In this document: positions 1 through 7,574 of the stretch, in pieces
Layout of the letters: every line of letters starts with the position of its first letter
How positions within the stretch are numbered: position 1 is the first letter of the stretch
Assembly: GCA_964361645.1 (NCBI GenBank)
Contig: CAYIBK010000018.1
Span: forward strand, 1 to 20,518
DNA length: 20,518 nucleotides
Direction: 5' to 3'
Origin: 2-01-FULL-39-33 sp964361645
Lineage (GTDB): Bacteria > Patescibacteriota > Patescibacteriia > 2-01-FULL-39-33
The notes under the pieces: generated by a model
Told to the model about the DNA's origin: nothing
Seen by the model: only the letters and a program-made list of their open reading frames with translations
Databases searched by the model: none
Made by a program: the position numbers and the translations under genes

Positions 1-922
1 TGTGTCCGTTCACTAAAACATAACCGCGATTGCCTAATTTCCTGTCATAACCGTCATAATAGCCAACAGGGATTGTGGCCATGGTAGTGGGGCGATTAGT
101 TTTATAGCTGTAACCATAACCCACAAAACTATTTTCTGGTATATTTTTTATCTGGCCGATTCTGGTTTTAAAGGTTAGGGCTGGTTTTAAAATAATATTT
201 TTAGCTTTAGAGAGTTCTGCCACATCATTACTTGAGTAATAGCCATAGGTAGCAATTCCTGGTCGGATTAAATTTCCTGCCTCGTATCTGGAGAGTAAAA
301 TGGAAGCGCTTTTGTCACAGTGAACAATTAAATCATAATCAACAATTTTTTTTATTTTTGTTGTTATGGCTGTGAATTTTTCTAATTGTTGGTTAAAATA
401 AACAGGATTTGAGGGGTCATCAGAAGTGGCAAAATGGGTGGCTAGACCTTCTATTTTAATATAAGGCAAGTTATTTATTTTTTTAGCCAAGTCTTCCGCC
501 TCTTCTATTAAAACCCCATGCCTGTTCATACCAGTATCGATTTTTAGATGCACCTTAGCTGTTTTATTTTTGGCCTTTCCTATGGCTGATAATTTTTCGG
601 CATATTCTAAATTACTGATGAATAATTTTAAATCAAGATCAAAAATTTTTTCTAATTCATATTCAGTTATATAACCCATCACTAAAATAGGCTGATTAAT
701 CCCAGCCCTTCTTATTTTTTCTGCTTCTTCAATAGAATTAACCGATAACCACTCTACTCCGGCGGAGATAAATATTTTAGCCGTTTCAACCAGACCATGG
801 CCATAAGCATTGGCTTTAATACAAGGGGAGATGATTATTTTATCTCCGACTATTTGGCGGATTGTTTTAATATTGCTGATTAAATCATCCTTTGAGATTT
901 CAATCCAGGCAAGATCATTCAT
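1..922 (-). CDS. alr: Alanine racemase, C-terminus cut by window edge
   Basis: This PLP enzyme interconverts L- and D-alanine in the cytoplasm and supplies D-Ala for peptidoglycan. Translating the minus strand from the ATG at 922 gives MNDLAWIEIS, an open frame of 307 codons running off the window. The PLP-lysine motif KANAYGHG lies near residue 37, and later blocks KIDTGMNRHG, EGLATHFATSDD, RPGIATYG and IPVGYYDGYDR follow family order. Roughly the last 60 residues of a typical 370-residue enzyme are missing. The catalytic-Tyr region reads VGYGYSYKTNRPTTMATIPVG. A TATAAA box at 928-933 (minus) is only five bases from the ATG, so the message may be almost leaderless. The function is secure; the downstream end is unseen. 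Confidence 0.95.
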   Translation of the reverse strand, partial: MNDLAWIEISKDDLISNIKTIRQIVGDKIIISPCIKANAYGHGLVETAKIFISAGVEWLSVNSIEEAEKIRRAGINQPILVMGYITEYELEKIFDLDLKLFISNLEYAEKLSAIGKAKNKTAKVHLKIDTGMNRHGVLIEEAEDLAKKINNLPYIKIEGLATHFATSDDPSNPVYFNQQLEKFTAITTKIKKIVDYDLIVHCDKSASILLSRYEAGNLIRPGIATYGYYSSNDVAELSKAKNIILKPALTFKTRIGQIKNIPENSFVGYGYSYKTNRPTTMATIPVGYYDGYDRKLGNRGYVLVNGH

Positions 923-1032
923 GATTATTTATATGTTATTTTATTTATTTGAAAGACAATCACCATATTACTCTAAAATAAGAATAAATCAATAATTGAA
1001 TATTATAGTTATTTTAGTGTTATTAAAAAAAT

Positions 1033-1076
1033 AAAAAACCAAGATTTTATAAATAAATCAAGGCTTATTGGTTTTT
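1033..1076 (-). terminator. Weak hairpin terminator after the VIT-like gene
   Basis: AAAAACCAA at about 1034-1042 and TTGGTTTTT at 1068-1076 are complementary arms around a 25-base AT-rich loop. Read on the minus strand the hairpin follows the stop of the gene ending at 1080 and ends in a run of T. The stem is short, so termination is plausible rather than certain. Confidence 0.4.
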
Positions 1077-1079
1077 AAA

Positions 1080-1595
1080 TCAGGTTCCAGAAAATAGTAA
1101 ATTTATTAATCGGCCAGCATAGTAACTGGCAATAATAACTGCTAGAGCAATTAATAAATGTTCTGATATTATTCTTAGCGGTTTTCTTTTTTGAGATTCT
1201 GCCATAATCAGACTAATAATTGTTAGCAAAAATATACCCCAAAGAGAGTTAATGATAACAGCTGTTTTAAGACTAAATAAAATGATTGGAAATAGAAAGG
1301 TAATGGCAAAAATAAATTTAGCCAGAAAAGTGGTGATAGTTGTTTGCCAAATTTCCTTTTGCTTATCACCATCTTTGGATTCTTCAGAGATATGCATGCC
1401 CAAAGCATCCGAAAAGGCATCAGCAATGGCAATGGTTAAAATTCCTCCCAGAACAGCTAATTTTGAACCAGTGCCCGCCAAGAGTCCAACCATTAGTCCT
1501 AGAGTGGTAATTACTGCTGAGGTTAAGCCGAAATTTAACCCAGATTTAAAGGGATCGGTTAGTTTTTGGTGTTCTTTTTTCTTTGACCAAAACAT
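1080..1595 (-). CDS. VIT/CCC1-family-like integral membrane protein
   Basis: A 171-residue membrane protein resembling the vacuolar iron transporter (VIT1/CCC1, DUF125) family, whose members move Fe2+ or Mn2+ across membranes. After a charged N-terminus, the segment at about 20-41 (GLTSAVITTLGLMVGLLAG) matches the family's GLxDGxVTTLGLVxGL pattern. The second helix at 48-68 ends in SDALGMHISEESK, like the family's SMAxGEYVS. A charged loop (70-83) and three more hydrophobic segments (about 88-108, 110-131, 143-168) complete the usual five helices. The start ATG is preceded by a TATAAT on the minus strand at 1604-1609, only eight bases away. Substrate cannot be told from sequence, and the long cytoplasmic metal-binding domain of plant VITs is absent. 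Confidence 0.75.
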   Translation of the reverse strand: MFWSKKKEHQKLTDPFKSGLNFGLTSAVITTLGLMVGLLAGTGSKLAVLGGILTIAIADAFSDALGMHISEESKDGDKQKEIWQTTITTFLAKFIFAITFLFPIILFSLKTAVIINSLWGIFLLTIISLIMAESQKRKPLRIISEHLLIALAVIIASYYAGRLINLLFSGT

Positions 1596-1603
1596 AGTTT
1601 AAT

Positions 1604-1609
1604 ATTATA
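1604..1609 (-). promoter_or_regulatory. -10 box of the VIT-like gene
   Basis: A perfect TATAAT on the minus strand lies eight bases upstream of the ATG at 1595, leaving room for almost no leader. No good -35 box is visible. The sequence also lies in the divergent gap before the plus-strand glycosyltransferase. Confidence 0.4.
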
Positions 1610-1660
1610 CTGGCTAATGTGAACCTAGATATATTTTATCAAAAAATTGGAAAAAAATAC

Positions 1661-2806
1661 ATGAATAAAAAAGTAGCGATTGTGGTTTGTGCCTTCCCGC
1701 CTCAAGGCGGGGGCATTGGCAATAATGCCTATTACCACCTAAAACAATTAAAAAAAATCGGTTATCAAGTTAAGGCGTTTACTCCCAAATACAAAAATAT
1801 TAAGAGTTTTGATGATGAAAATGTTGAATACTTGCCGGTTGTTTTGCCAATCGGCAGGGCCGGATTTTTATTTTCTCTTTTTGGGAAATTGAAAGAATTT
1901 GATATTATCCATTTTTACTATCCGTTTTTTGGGACAGATTTGATTATAATTCTTTTTAAGTTATTTAATCATAGCCAGAAATTAATTATTCATTATCAAA
2001 TGGATCCCATCGGCCAGGGTTTCCAGAGATTTATGTTTAAATTACATATCAAATTATTTTTATTACCCCTGTTAAAAATTAGCGATAAAATATTTGTCTT
2101 GTCTTGGGATAATGCCAAATATAGTTATCTAAAAAGTTATCTAGATAAAAATAAAAATAAGTTTATAGAAGTAGCTAATGGTATTGATACAGATATTTTT
2201 TTTCCCAAAGAAAAAAATGTTCAATTGGCTAATAAACACAACATTTCTGAAAATGACAAGTTAGTGGTTTTTGCCGGTGGGTTAGACGATCAACATTTTT
2301 TTAAAGGTGTTGAGGTGCTTTTAAAATCTTTTGTGATGGTAGTTAAAAAAAATGCCAGCGCCAAGCTAATGATAATTGGTGATGGCAATAAAAGATCTTA
2401 TTATGAAAATTTATCTCATGGTTTAGGCTTAAAAAACGATGTTATTTTTACCGGCTGGATTGATAATGAGAATTTATCAGATTATTATAATTTAGGCGAA
2501 GTTTTTGTTCTGCCATCAACGGAGAGAACCGAAAGTTTTGGTATTGTTATAGCTGAAGCCCAAGCCTGCGGCTTACCAGCTATCGTTTCTAATTGGCCAG
2601 GCAGTAGAATGACGATAGAAGAAGGTAAAACTGGTTTTTTAGTAGAACCAAAAAATGAGCCTGATTTATCAGAAAAAATAATTAAACTCATCAGCGATAG
2701 TAACTTAAGAAAAGAAATGAGTAGTAATGCGTCTTTACAGGCCAAGGAAAAATATTCTTGGAGTTCAATTATTGTTAAAATAGATTCAGTTTATCAAAGT
2801 TTATGA
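1661..2806 (+). CDS. GT4-family glycosyltransferase
   Basis: A GT-B fold, retaining glycosyltransferase of the GT4 family, probably adding a sugar from a nucleotide-sugar donor to a surface glycan or lipid. From the ATG at 1661 it has 381 residues. The N-terminal motif FPPQGGGIGN (about 12-21) fits the acceptor-side glycine loop, and the C-terminal donor domain has FAGGLDDQHFFKG and the ExnE motif ESFGIVIAE (E291 and E299), followed by ACGLPAIVSNWPG and EGKTGFLVEP. A GTG at 1619 opens the same frame, but the 14 extra residues are not GT-like, whereas MNKKVAIVVCAFPP is a typical start. The stop overlaps the VanZ-like gene by four bases. Sugar and acceptor are unknown. Confidence 0.9.
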   Translation: MNKKVAIVVCAFPPQGGGIGNNAYYHLKQLKKIGYQVKAFTPKYKNIKSFDDENVEYLPVVLPIGRAGFLFSLFGKLKEFDIIHFYYPFFGTDLIIILFKLFNHSQKLIIHYQMDPIGQGFQRFMFKLHIKLFLLPLLKISDKIFVLSWDNAKYSYLKSYLDKNKNKFIEVANGIDTDIFFPKEKNVQLANKHNISENDKLVVFAGGLDDQHFFKGVEVLLKSFVMVVKKNASAKLMIIGDGNKRSYYENLSHGLGLKNDVIFTGWIDNENLSDYYNLGEVFVLPSTERTESFGIVIAEAQACGLPAIVSNWPGSRMTIEEGKTGFLVEPKNEPDLSEKIIKLISDSNLRKEMSSNASLQAKEKYSWSSIIVKIDSVYQSL

Positions 2807-3183
2807 AAAAAAGAGATTTAAAAATTTTTTATATCATTGCTAGTTTAATTTGGATGGGCCTCATATTTTGGGAATCAGCCATAGGAGATTATTCATCCGT
2901 GCCCGGAGCAAAAGATGGCCATAATGATTTTTTATCTTCCATTGTCCATGTGCTTTCTTATTTAATATTATGTTTTTTATTTATTAAATCATTTATAGTC
3001 AGTGGAGTAAAAAGAAACAAATCAATAGTATATGGGTTTATTTTAGCCTCTCTTTATGGCGCTACCGATGAATGGCATCAGTATTTTGTACCAGGCAGAG
3101 AAATGCATTTTGGCGATTGGCTTCTGGATGTAGCTGGATCATTTATTGTTTTTAGTTTTTATAAATATTTTGGTCGAAAGTAA
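2803..3183 (+). CDS. VanZ-like family membrane protein
   Basis: A 126-residue protein with about four hydrophobic helices (roughly 8-23, 43-65, 75-88, 106-121). The conserved VanZ-like block is clear: ATDEWHQYFVPGRE at about 87-100, then D105 and D109 followed by G112, matching the family pattern DExxQxFxPGRxxxxxDxxxNxxG. VanZ itself gives low-level teicoplanin resistance, but most family members are uncharacterised envelope proteins, so no resistance function is implied. It overlaps the upstream glycosyltransferase by ATGA, indicating translational coupling and a shared role in the envelope. Confidence 0.85.
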   Translation: MKKRDLKIFYIIASLIWMGLIFWESAIGDYSSVPGAKDGHNDFLSSIVHVLSYLILCFLFIKSFIVSGVKRNKSIVYGFILASLYGATDEWHQYFVPGREMHFGDWLLDVAGSFIVFSFYKYFGRK

Positions 3184-3187
3184 CTAT

Positions 3188-3193
3188 TATAAT
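3188..3193 (+). promoter_or_regulatory. -10 box before second glycosyltransferase
   Basis: A perfect TATAAT sits 18 bases before the ATG at 3212, giving a leader of about 11 bases with no Shine-Dalgarno sequence. If the ATG at 3227 is the true start, the leader is about 26 bases. Confidence 0.4.
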
Positions 3194-3211
3194 TAATATT
3201 GTAACTATGAT

Positions 3212-4432
3212 ATGACAGAAAGTGTAATGTCCGCCCTAGGCGGATCTGCCTTGGGCAGAAAAATAGCTGTTATTCATTCAATTTATAAACCCCATACTCG
3301 TGGCGGGGCTGAAGTGGTAGTAGAAAATATTGTTACTGGCTTAAAAAATAACGGTGAAGATGTTTTTGTGGTATCTGTTGGTTATAAAAATAAATTTGAA
3401 GATATTGATGGTATTAGGGTTTATCGTATTAAACCATTTAATTTATTTAATTTTTTAGATATTAATTCTAAACCAGTTTGGCTGAGATTGCCCTGGCATA
3501 TTTTGGATATGTTTAATGATTTACAAATTTGGCGTATCTATAAAGTTTTAAAACAAGAAAAACCCGATCTAATTTTAACTCATAATTTAAAAGGCTTGGG
3601 CTACTGCATACCTTGGCTTATTAGGATTATGAAAATAAAGCATGTCCATAGTGTTCATGATATGCAACTTATTCATCCCTCCGGTCTTTTGAAATCAAAT
3701 CAGAAACTTAATTTTTTGATCAAGATTTATGCTTGGTTGAATGGTAAATTATTTAATAAAATTGAAGCGGTTATCTTTCCCTCCAAATATATTAAGTCTG
3801 CTTATGACAGTTATGGTTTTTTTGCTCTAGCCAACAAACTTGTTTTAGCTAATCCGATTTTAAATCATAGGGCTGATTTTAAAATAGAAGACAAAAATAA
3901 CAGCCAGCCGCAATTATTATTTTTAGGACAAGTTGAAGAATATAAAGGCATCTTTGATTTAATTGCAGCAATTAAAAAGATGAAATCAGATTTTACTCTT
4001 CATGTTGTGGGTGATGGTTCAGCTCTGGAACTAGCTAAAAAAAATACCAAAGGAGACGATCGATTTAAATTTTATGGCCGCTTAAGTCACCTGGAATTAA
4101 AAGAAAAAATCTGGCCCAAAATTGACCTGTTAATTAATCCCACTAAAGTTCCAGAAAGTTTTGGCATGGTGATAATTGAAGCTATGTCTTACGGTATACC
4201 GTCTCTGGCTGCCGATATCGGAGCTACTTCTGAATTAATAGAGGAAGGCCGAACCGGCTGGTTGTTTGAATCTGGCAACATAGAAGAACTTAAGGAGAAA
4301 ATTGAATCTATTTCTAAAAATATTTGCGCCTATCAACCTCTGAGGTTTTTAGGCCAAGAAAAAGCTAAAGAATTTAGCATTGATAACTATTTGAATAAGC
4401 TTAGGGAATTTGTTAAGATAAGAACAACTTAA
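3212..4432 (+). CDS. GT4-family glycosyltransferase with palindromic insert at N-terminus
   Basis: A second GT-B glycosyltransferase of the GT4 family, 406 residues from the ATG at 3212. The conserved start of the fold, KIAVIHSIYKPHTRGGAEVVVENI, begins only at residue 17. Donor-domain motifs include FLGQVEEYKGIFDLI, VVGDGSALE and the ExnE motif ESFGMVIIE (E315 and E323), then GIPSLAADIGATSELIEEGRTGWLF. Residues 7-16 (SALGGSALGR) are encoded by a 30-nt double hairpin that also appears near the start of the hydrogenase beta gene. An alternative ATG at 3227 lies directly before that element. It probably acts with the first glycosyltransferase on a surface polysaccharide or glycolipid; donor and acceptor are unknown. 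Confidence 0.9.
   Translation: MTESVMSALGGSALGRKIAVIHSIYKPHTRGGAEVVVENIVTGLKNNGEDVFVVSVGYKNKFEDIDGIRVYRIKPFNLFNFLDINSKPVWLRLPWHILDMFNDLQIWRIYKVLKQEKPDLILTHNLKGLGYCIPWLIRIMKIKHVHSVHDMQLIHPSGLLKSNQKLNFLIKIYAWLNGKLFNKIEAVIFPSKYIKSAYDSYGFFALANKLVLANPILNHRADFKIEDKNNSQPQLLFLGQVEEYKGIFDLIAAIKKMKSDFTLHVVGDGSALELAKKNTKGDDRFKFYGRLSHLELKEKIWPKIDLLINPTKVPESFGMVIIEAMSYGIPSLAADIGATSELIEEGRTGWLFESGNIEELKEKIESISKNICAYQPLRFLGQEKAKEFSIDNYLNKLREFVKIRTT
3230..3259 (+). repeat. 30-nt double-hairpin element, copy 1
   Basis: Two perfect 15-nt palindromes lie back to back: TCCGCC-CTA-GGCGGA (3230-3244) and TCTGCC-TTG-GGCAGA (3245-3259). The unit is in frame, directly follows an ATG (3227-3229) and is followed by A-rich sequence. 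A related unit in reverse order lies at 10153-10182. Confidence 0.85.
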
Positions 4433-4448
4433 AATAAACTTAAATTCC

Positions 4449-5498
4449 ATGGCAGGGATTTCACTGATTTTAATGGTAATTCTGGTAACAGCGATAGCTG
4501 GCTTGTTTTTCTTTTTCAATAAGAAGTTTTCTGATTTGAGTTCTAATAAAAGTGGCGATCAGTCTTTTTTGATGTTGCAAGAAAGGATTAAAGAACTTAA
4601 TCAGACTATGGATCTTAAATTATCTGATTCTACCAAGCAAATGCAAACTCAATTTAGCCACAGTTTAAGTGTTATCAAAGATGTAGCCGAAAAGGCGGCG
4701 CAAATCCAGGAAACTAATAAACAAGTTAAGGATTTTTCCCAGCAGTTGTTTGATCTTAAGCGAGTTTTAACTTCTCAAAAACAAAGAGGCAATTTGGGTG
4801 AGGCCGGCTTACATCTAGTTTTGGAAAATATTTTACCACCCACGGCTTATCAATTTCAGTATAAAATCAGCGAGGGAGCGGTGGTGGATGCCGCTATTTT
4901 TACTAAAGATGGTATTATTCCAGTTGATGCCAAGTTTTCTTTAGAAAATTACAATCGCATTGTGAGTGAGGATAATGAAGATCGCCGCAAGTTACTGGAA
5001 AGAGAATTTAAAAATGATTTAAAAAAGAGAATTGATGAAACTGCCAAATATATCCAGCCTAGTAATGGCACGATGGATTTCGCTTTTATGTTTATACCCG
5101 CTGAGGCTATTTATTACGACTTATTAGTTAATGAAGTTGGCGCTGTCAAAGTTGATACTGGCGGTTTAATCGATTATGCTTTTAAAGAGAAAAAAGTTAT
5201 CATTGTTTCTCCCACCACTTTTGCGGCTTATTTACAAACAGTTTTGCAGGGATTGAGGGCTTTAAAAATAGAAGGCCAGGCTAAAGAAATTATTAAGAAT
5301 GTGGAAAAATTACAAAGGCATATTATCTCTTATGATGATCGTCTGCAAAAACTGGGTAGCAGTTTAAACACCACAGTCAACGCCTACAACTCCTCTTATA
5401 AAGAATTCAAAAAAATAGATAAGGATGTAGTAAAAATAACCGATAAGGAATCTAAAATAGATGTTTTAGAAGTTGATCATCCAAAATTAGAAAATTAA
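4449..5498 (+). CDS. rmuC: RmuC-family DNA recombination protein
   Basis: RmuC proteins are membrane-anchored, coiled-coil proteins with a nuclease-like fold; in E. coli RmuC limits inversion at short inverted repeats. This 349-residue copy has an N-terminal transmembrane helix (about 5-23), a coiled coil (about 38-110, Lys/Gln/Glu-rich), and the RmuC domain. Typical blocks are RGNLGEAGLHLVLENILP, VVDAAIF, IIPVDAKFSLENY, FAFMFIPAEAIYYDLL and VIIVSPTTFAAYLQTVLQG, which hold the conserved D and K of the restriction-endonuclease-like core. The length is shorter than the roughly 475 residues of E. coli RmuC, mostly in the coil and C-terminus. Given the many inverted repeats in this window the role is apt, but the link is inference. 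Confidence 0.9.
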   Translation: MAGISLILMVILVTAIAGLFFFFNKKFSDLSSNKSGDQSFLMLQERIKELNQTMDLKLSDSTKQMQTQFSHSLSVIKDVAEKAAQIQETNKQVKDFSQQLFDLKRVLTSQKQRGNLGEAGLHLVLENILPPTAYQFQYKISEGAVVDAAIFTKDGIIPVDAKFSLENYNRIVSEDNEDRRKLLEREFKNDLKKRIDETAKYIQPSNGTMDFAFMFIPAEAIYYDLLVNEVGAVKVDTGGLIDYAFKEKKVIIVSPTTFAAYLQTVLQGLRALKIEGQAKEIIKNVEKLQRHIISYDDRLQKLGSSLNTTVNAYNSSYKEFKKIDKDVVKITDKESKIDVLEVDHPKLEN

Positions 5499-5508
5499 TC
5501 ATAAATTT

Positions 5509-5850
5509 ATGGATTATGCTAGACAATTTTTAGGTAAGATTGTTTTTGCGAAAATAGATAGGCCAATGGGAACGCGCCATCCGATGCATGGCTTTATTTA
5601 TATGGTTAATTATGGTTTTATACCCAATACCCAGGCGCCAGATGGCGAAGAAGTTGATGTGTATGTGGTGGGAGTTTTTGAGCCAGTGGAAAAATTTACT
5701 GGCAGGTGCATTGCCATCATACATAGAACCAATGATAATGATGATAAGGTAATTCTAGCTCCAGAGGGTGTGGATTATAGCGACAAGCAAATATTGGCTC
5801 TGACAGAATTTCAGGAAAGGTTTTTTAAATCAAAAGTCATAAAAAGATAA
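5509..5850 (+). CDS. ppa: Short inorganic pyrophosphatase-like protein
   Basis: Family I soluble pyrophosphatase hydrolyses PPi to two phosphates in the cytoplasm. In 113 residues this protein keeps the core: IDRPMGT (16-22), YMVNYGFIP (31-39), DGEEVDVYVVG (45-55, with metal-binding D45 and D50) and NDNDDKVILAPEG (75-87), corresponding to the third-Asp and DK region. It lacks part of the N-terminal strand region and the C-terminal helix of the usual 170-180-residue enzyme. Short homologues exist elsewhere, so this is probably an intact variant, not a broken gene. It starts ten bases after rmuC, with no clear ribosome-binding site. Whether it is catalytically competent or acts on other phosphoanhydrides is open. 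Confidence 0.8.
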   Translation: MDYARQFLGKIVFAKIDRPMGTRHPMHGFIYMVNYGFIPNTQAPDGEEVDVYVVGVFEPVEKFTGRCIAIIHRTNDNDDKVILAPEGVDYSDKQILALTEFQERFFKSKVIKR

Positions 5851-5864
5851 ATAACAATTATTTG

Positions 5865-6221
5865 ATGAAAATTTATTATGTGTCATCCTTAATAATCACC
5901 TCGTTATTTTTAAGCGGCTGTATTAAACAAACCACTGAGACGACCAATAATAATTTGATAATAGCTGATGAAAAGTTTTGTATTACTCACACTGAGTCCA
6001 ATATAAGCAGTGAGGAGGCTTTCAAAATTGCTAGCCAAAGCGAGTGTGCTCAAGCGGGGGTAGTTAAAGAAGATTGTAGTTGCGATAGTAATACTTATAA
6101 TTGCTCATTTTCCATAGCAGCTGATAAGCCAGACTGTGATCCTGTTTGTATTGTTAATCTAAAAACTCAAGCAGTTAAGCTTGACTTACAATGTACCAAT
6201 GACTCCTCAGCAGGGGAATAA
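5865..6221 (+). CDS. Small Cys-rich lipoprotein, unknown function
   Basis: I do not recognise this 118-residue protein. It starts MKIYYVSSLIITSLFLSGC: a basic residue, a hydrophobic core and a lipobox LSGC with the lipidated Cys at 19, so it should be a membrane-anchored lipoprotein facing outwards. The mature part is acidic and unusually rich in Cys, including an ECAQAG block, EDCSCDSNTYNCSF and DKPDCDPVCIVN, and ends with another Cys near the C-terminus. Such spacing suits disulfides or metal binding. A TTG three bases upstream extends the frame by one residue; ATG is preferred. It is the last gene before a strong terminator. Confidence 0.7.
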   Translation: MKIYYVSSLIITSLFLSGCIKQTTETTNNNLIIADEKFCITHTESNISSEEAFKIASQSECAQAGVVKEDCSCDSNTYNCSFSIAADKPDCDPVCIVNLKTQAVKLDLQCTNDSSAGE

Positions 6222-6250
6222 ATTTACTTGTCGTGCATTTAAATATAATT

Positions 6251-6286
6251 CCCGGTTCTAGCAGCGAAGGACCGGGTTTTTCTTTT
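6251..6286 (+). terminator. Rho-independent terminator
   Basis: CCCGGTTC (6251-6258) pairs with GGACCGGG (6269-6276), with one T-G wobble, around a 10-base loop. A T-rich run TTTTTCTTTTATTT follows. It ends the run from the second glycosyltransferase to the lipoprotein. Confidence 0.85.
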
Positions 6287-6297
6287 ATTTATTTTTT

Positions 6298-6305
6298 GCT
6301 AAGAT
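6298..6305 (+). promoter_or_regulatory. Extended -10 before GT-C gene
   Basis: TGCTAAGAT (6297-6305) fits an extended -10 (TGnTAnnnT). It lies six bases before the ATG at 6312 and just after the terminator, as expected for a new transcription unit with a leaderless or nearly leaderless message. Confidence 0.4.
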
Positions 6306-6311
6306 ACGGCT

Positions 6312-7565
6312 ATGCCATATAACAAGATATTAATTATTTTATCGCTTATCTTATTTTTATTGTTTTTAGCGATTAATATCCCGTCTCCACTAAAAATTGA
6401 AGGCGACGGAGTTTTTTATTATAGCTGGTTAAGATCGGCTCTCTTTGATCATGATTTTAATTTTTATAATGAGCTTAATTATTTTTCTACTTACGATGTT
6501 GGCAGTAAGTGGATACTAGACACCGGTTTTAAAACTTATATTGGCAAAATACCCAATGCTTATGCTTATGGCACGGGCTTAGCGTGGTTGCCCCTTTTTG
6601 CTTTAGCTAATTTATTATCTCTTATCTTTAATTTACCAAAAGATGGCTATTCTTTTTTTTATGTTTTATCAGTAAATTTATCGAGTTGGTTATTTGGTTT
6701 AGCCTCTTTGGTTATAGTTTATATTAATTTGAAAAAAATTTTTAGCGCCAGAATATCTTTTTGGTCGTCTTTAGGAATTTATCTGGCAACGCCTTGGTTT
6801 TATTACCAATTTTTTGAACCCTCCATGTCTCACCTGGCTTCGCTTTTTATGGTTTGTTTGTTTTTTAATTTTATTATTAAATTTCATCAAAAAGAAAAAG
6901 TTAATCTATGGTTGTTTTCTTCGGTAGTATTTTTAATGGTAGCCATTAGATGGCAGAATATGCTTTTTTTAGTTACTTTCTTACCATTTTTATTAAGTAG
7001 TCGGCATGATTTTAAATTATTAATGAAAAGATCTTTGTCGGTAATTGGTCCAACTTTAGTTTTTTGGTTGACTCAATTTGTTTTATGGAAACATCTTTAT
7101 GGCCATTATATTCTTACGCCGCAAGGCAGGGGATTTATGAGGTTTGATTTTCATGGTTTATATATATTATTTTCCACCAATCGCGGTTTACTTTTATGGT
7201 CGCCGATTGTAATTTTGTCTTTTTGCGGGTTTTATTTTTTATATAAAAAATCAAAACAATTATTCTTTATTTCTATTTCAGCCCTAGTAGTACAGTGGCT
7301 AATTAACGGCTCTTTAAATGATTTAGGTGGTGGTGACGCTTATGGAGCTAGAAGATTTATTGAAACCTTGCCATTTTTATCCTTAGCCTTGGCGGCTTTC
7401 TGGGCTAAGGTTAAAAATAAACAATTAATTGTAGCAATTACCACTATTTTACTGGTCTGGAATATGGTCTTGATACAAGATTATCGCCATGGCCAAATAC
7501 CGCATCATGGCGAATTTGATTTATTGAAAGTTAATTATTTTAAGGATATAATTATTATCAATTAA
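6312..7565 (+). CDS. Polytopic GT-C-like membrane glycosyltransferase
   Basis: A 417-residue integral membrane protein with about ten to eleven hydrophobic helices. After the first helix (about 5-23) comes a loop with an acidic motif, KIEGDGVFYYSWLRSALFDHDFNF (about 29-52), placed where GT-C enzymes such as GT39/PMT and ArnT families hold their catalytic Asp in the first extracellular loop. A later outer loop has NGSLNDLGGGDAYGARRFIETLPF (about 335-358), resembling the GGxSWGxRR(y/f)l motif found in many bacterial GT-C proteins of unknown specificity. It would use a lipid-linked sugar and act at the outer face of the membrane. It is followed closely by cfa, suggesting a shared operon. The family call is by topology and motif, not by a known homologue. 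Confidence 0.7.
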   Translation: MPYNKILIILSLILFLLFLAINIPSPLKIEGDGVFYYSWLRSALFDHDFNFYNELNYFSTYDVGSKWILDTGFKTYIGKIPNAYAYGTGLAWLPLFALANLLSLIFNLPKDGYSFFYVLSVNLSSWLFGLASLVIVYINLKKIFSARISFWSSLGIYLATPWFYYQFFEPSMSHLASLFMVCLFFNFIIKFHQKEKVNLWLFSSVVFLMVAIRWQNMLFLVTFLPFLLSSRHDFKLLMKRSLSVIGPTLVFWLTQFVLWKHLYGHYILTPQGRGFMRFDFHGLYILFSTNRGLLLWSPIVILSFCGFYFLYKKSKQLFFISISALVVQWLINGSLNDLGGGDAYGARRFIETLPFLSLALAAFWAKVKNKQLIVAITTILLVWNMVLIQDYRHGQIPHHGEFDLLKVNYFKDIIIIN

Positions 7566-7574
7566 GGGGCATTT

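Noticed and set aside
1252..1602. 116-codon plus-strand frame opposite the VIT-like gene
   Set aside because: It is the antisense shadow of a clear membrane-protein gene and shows no family-like pattern.
1696..1711. CCCGCC-TCAA-GGCGGG hairpin as a third copy of the palindromic element
   Set aside because: It encodes the functional PPQGGG motif of a GT4 enzyme and lacks the second palindrome and the ATG context, so chance is more likely.
2803..3183. Antibiotic-resistance role for the VanZ-like protein
   Set aside because: No other van genes are present and the family is mostly uncharacterised; the domain match alone does not support resistance.
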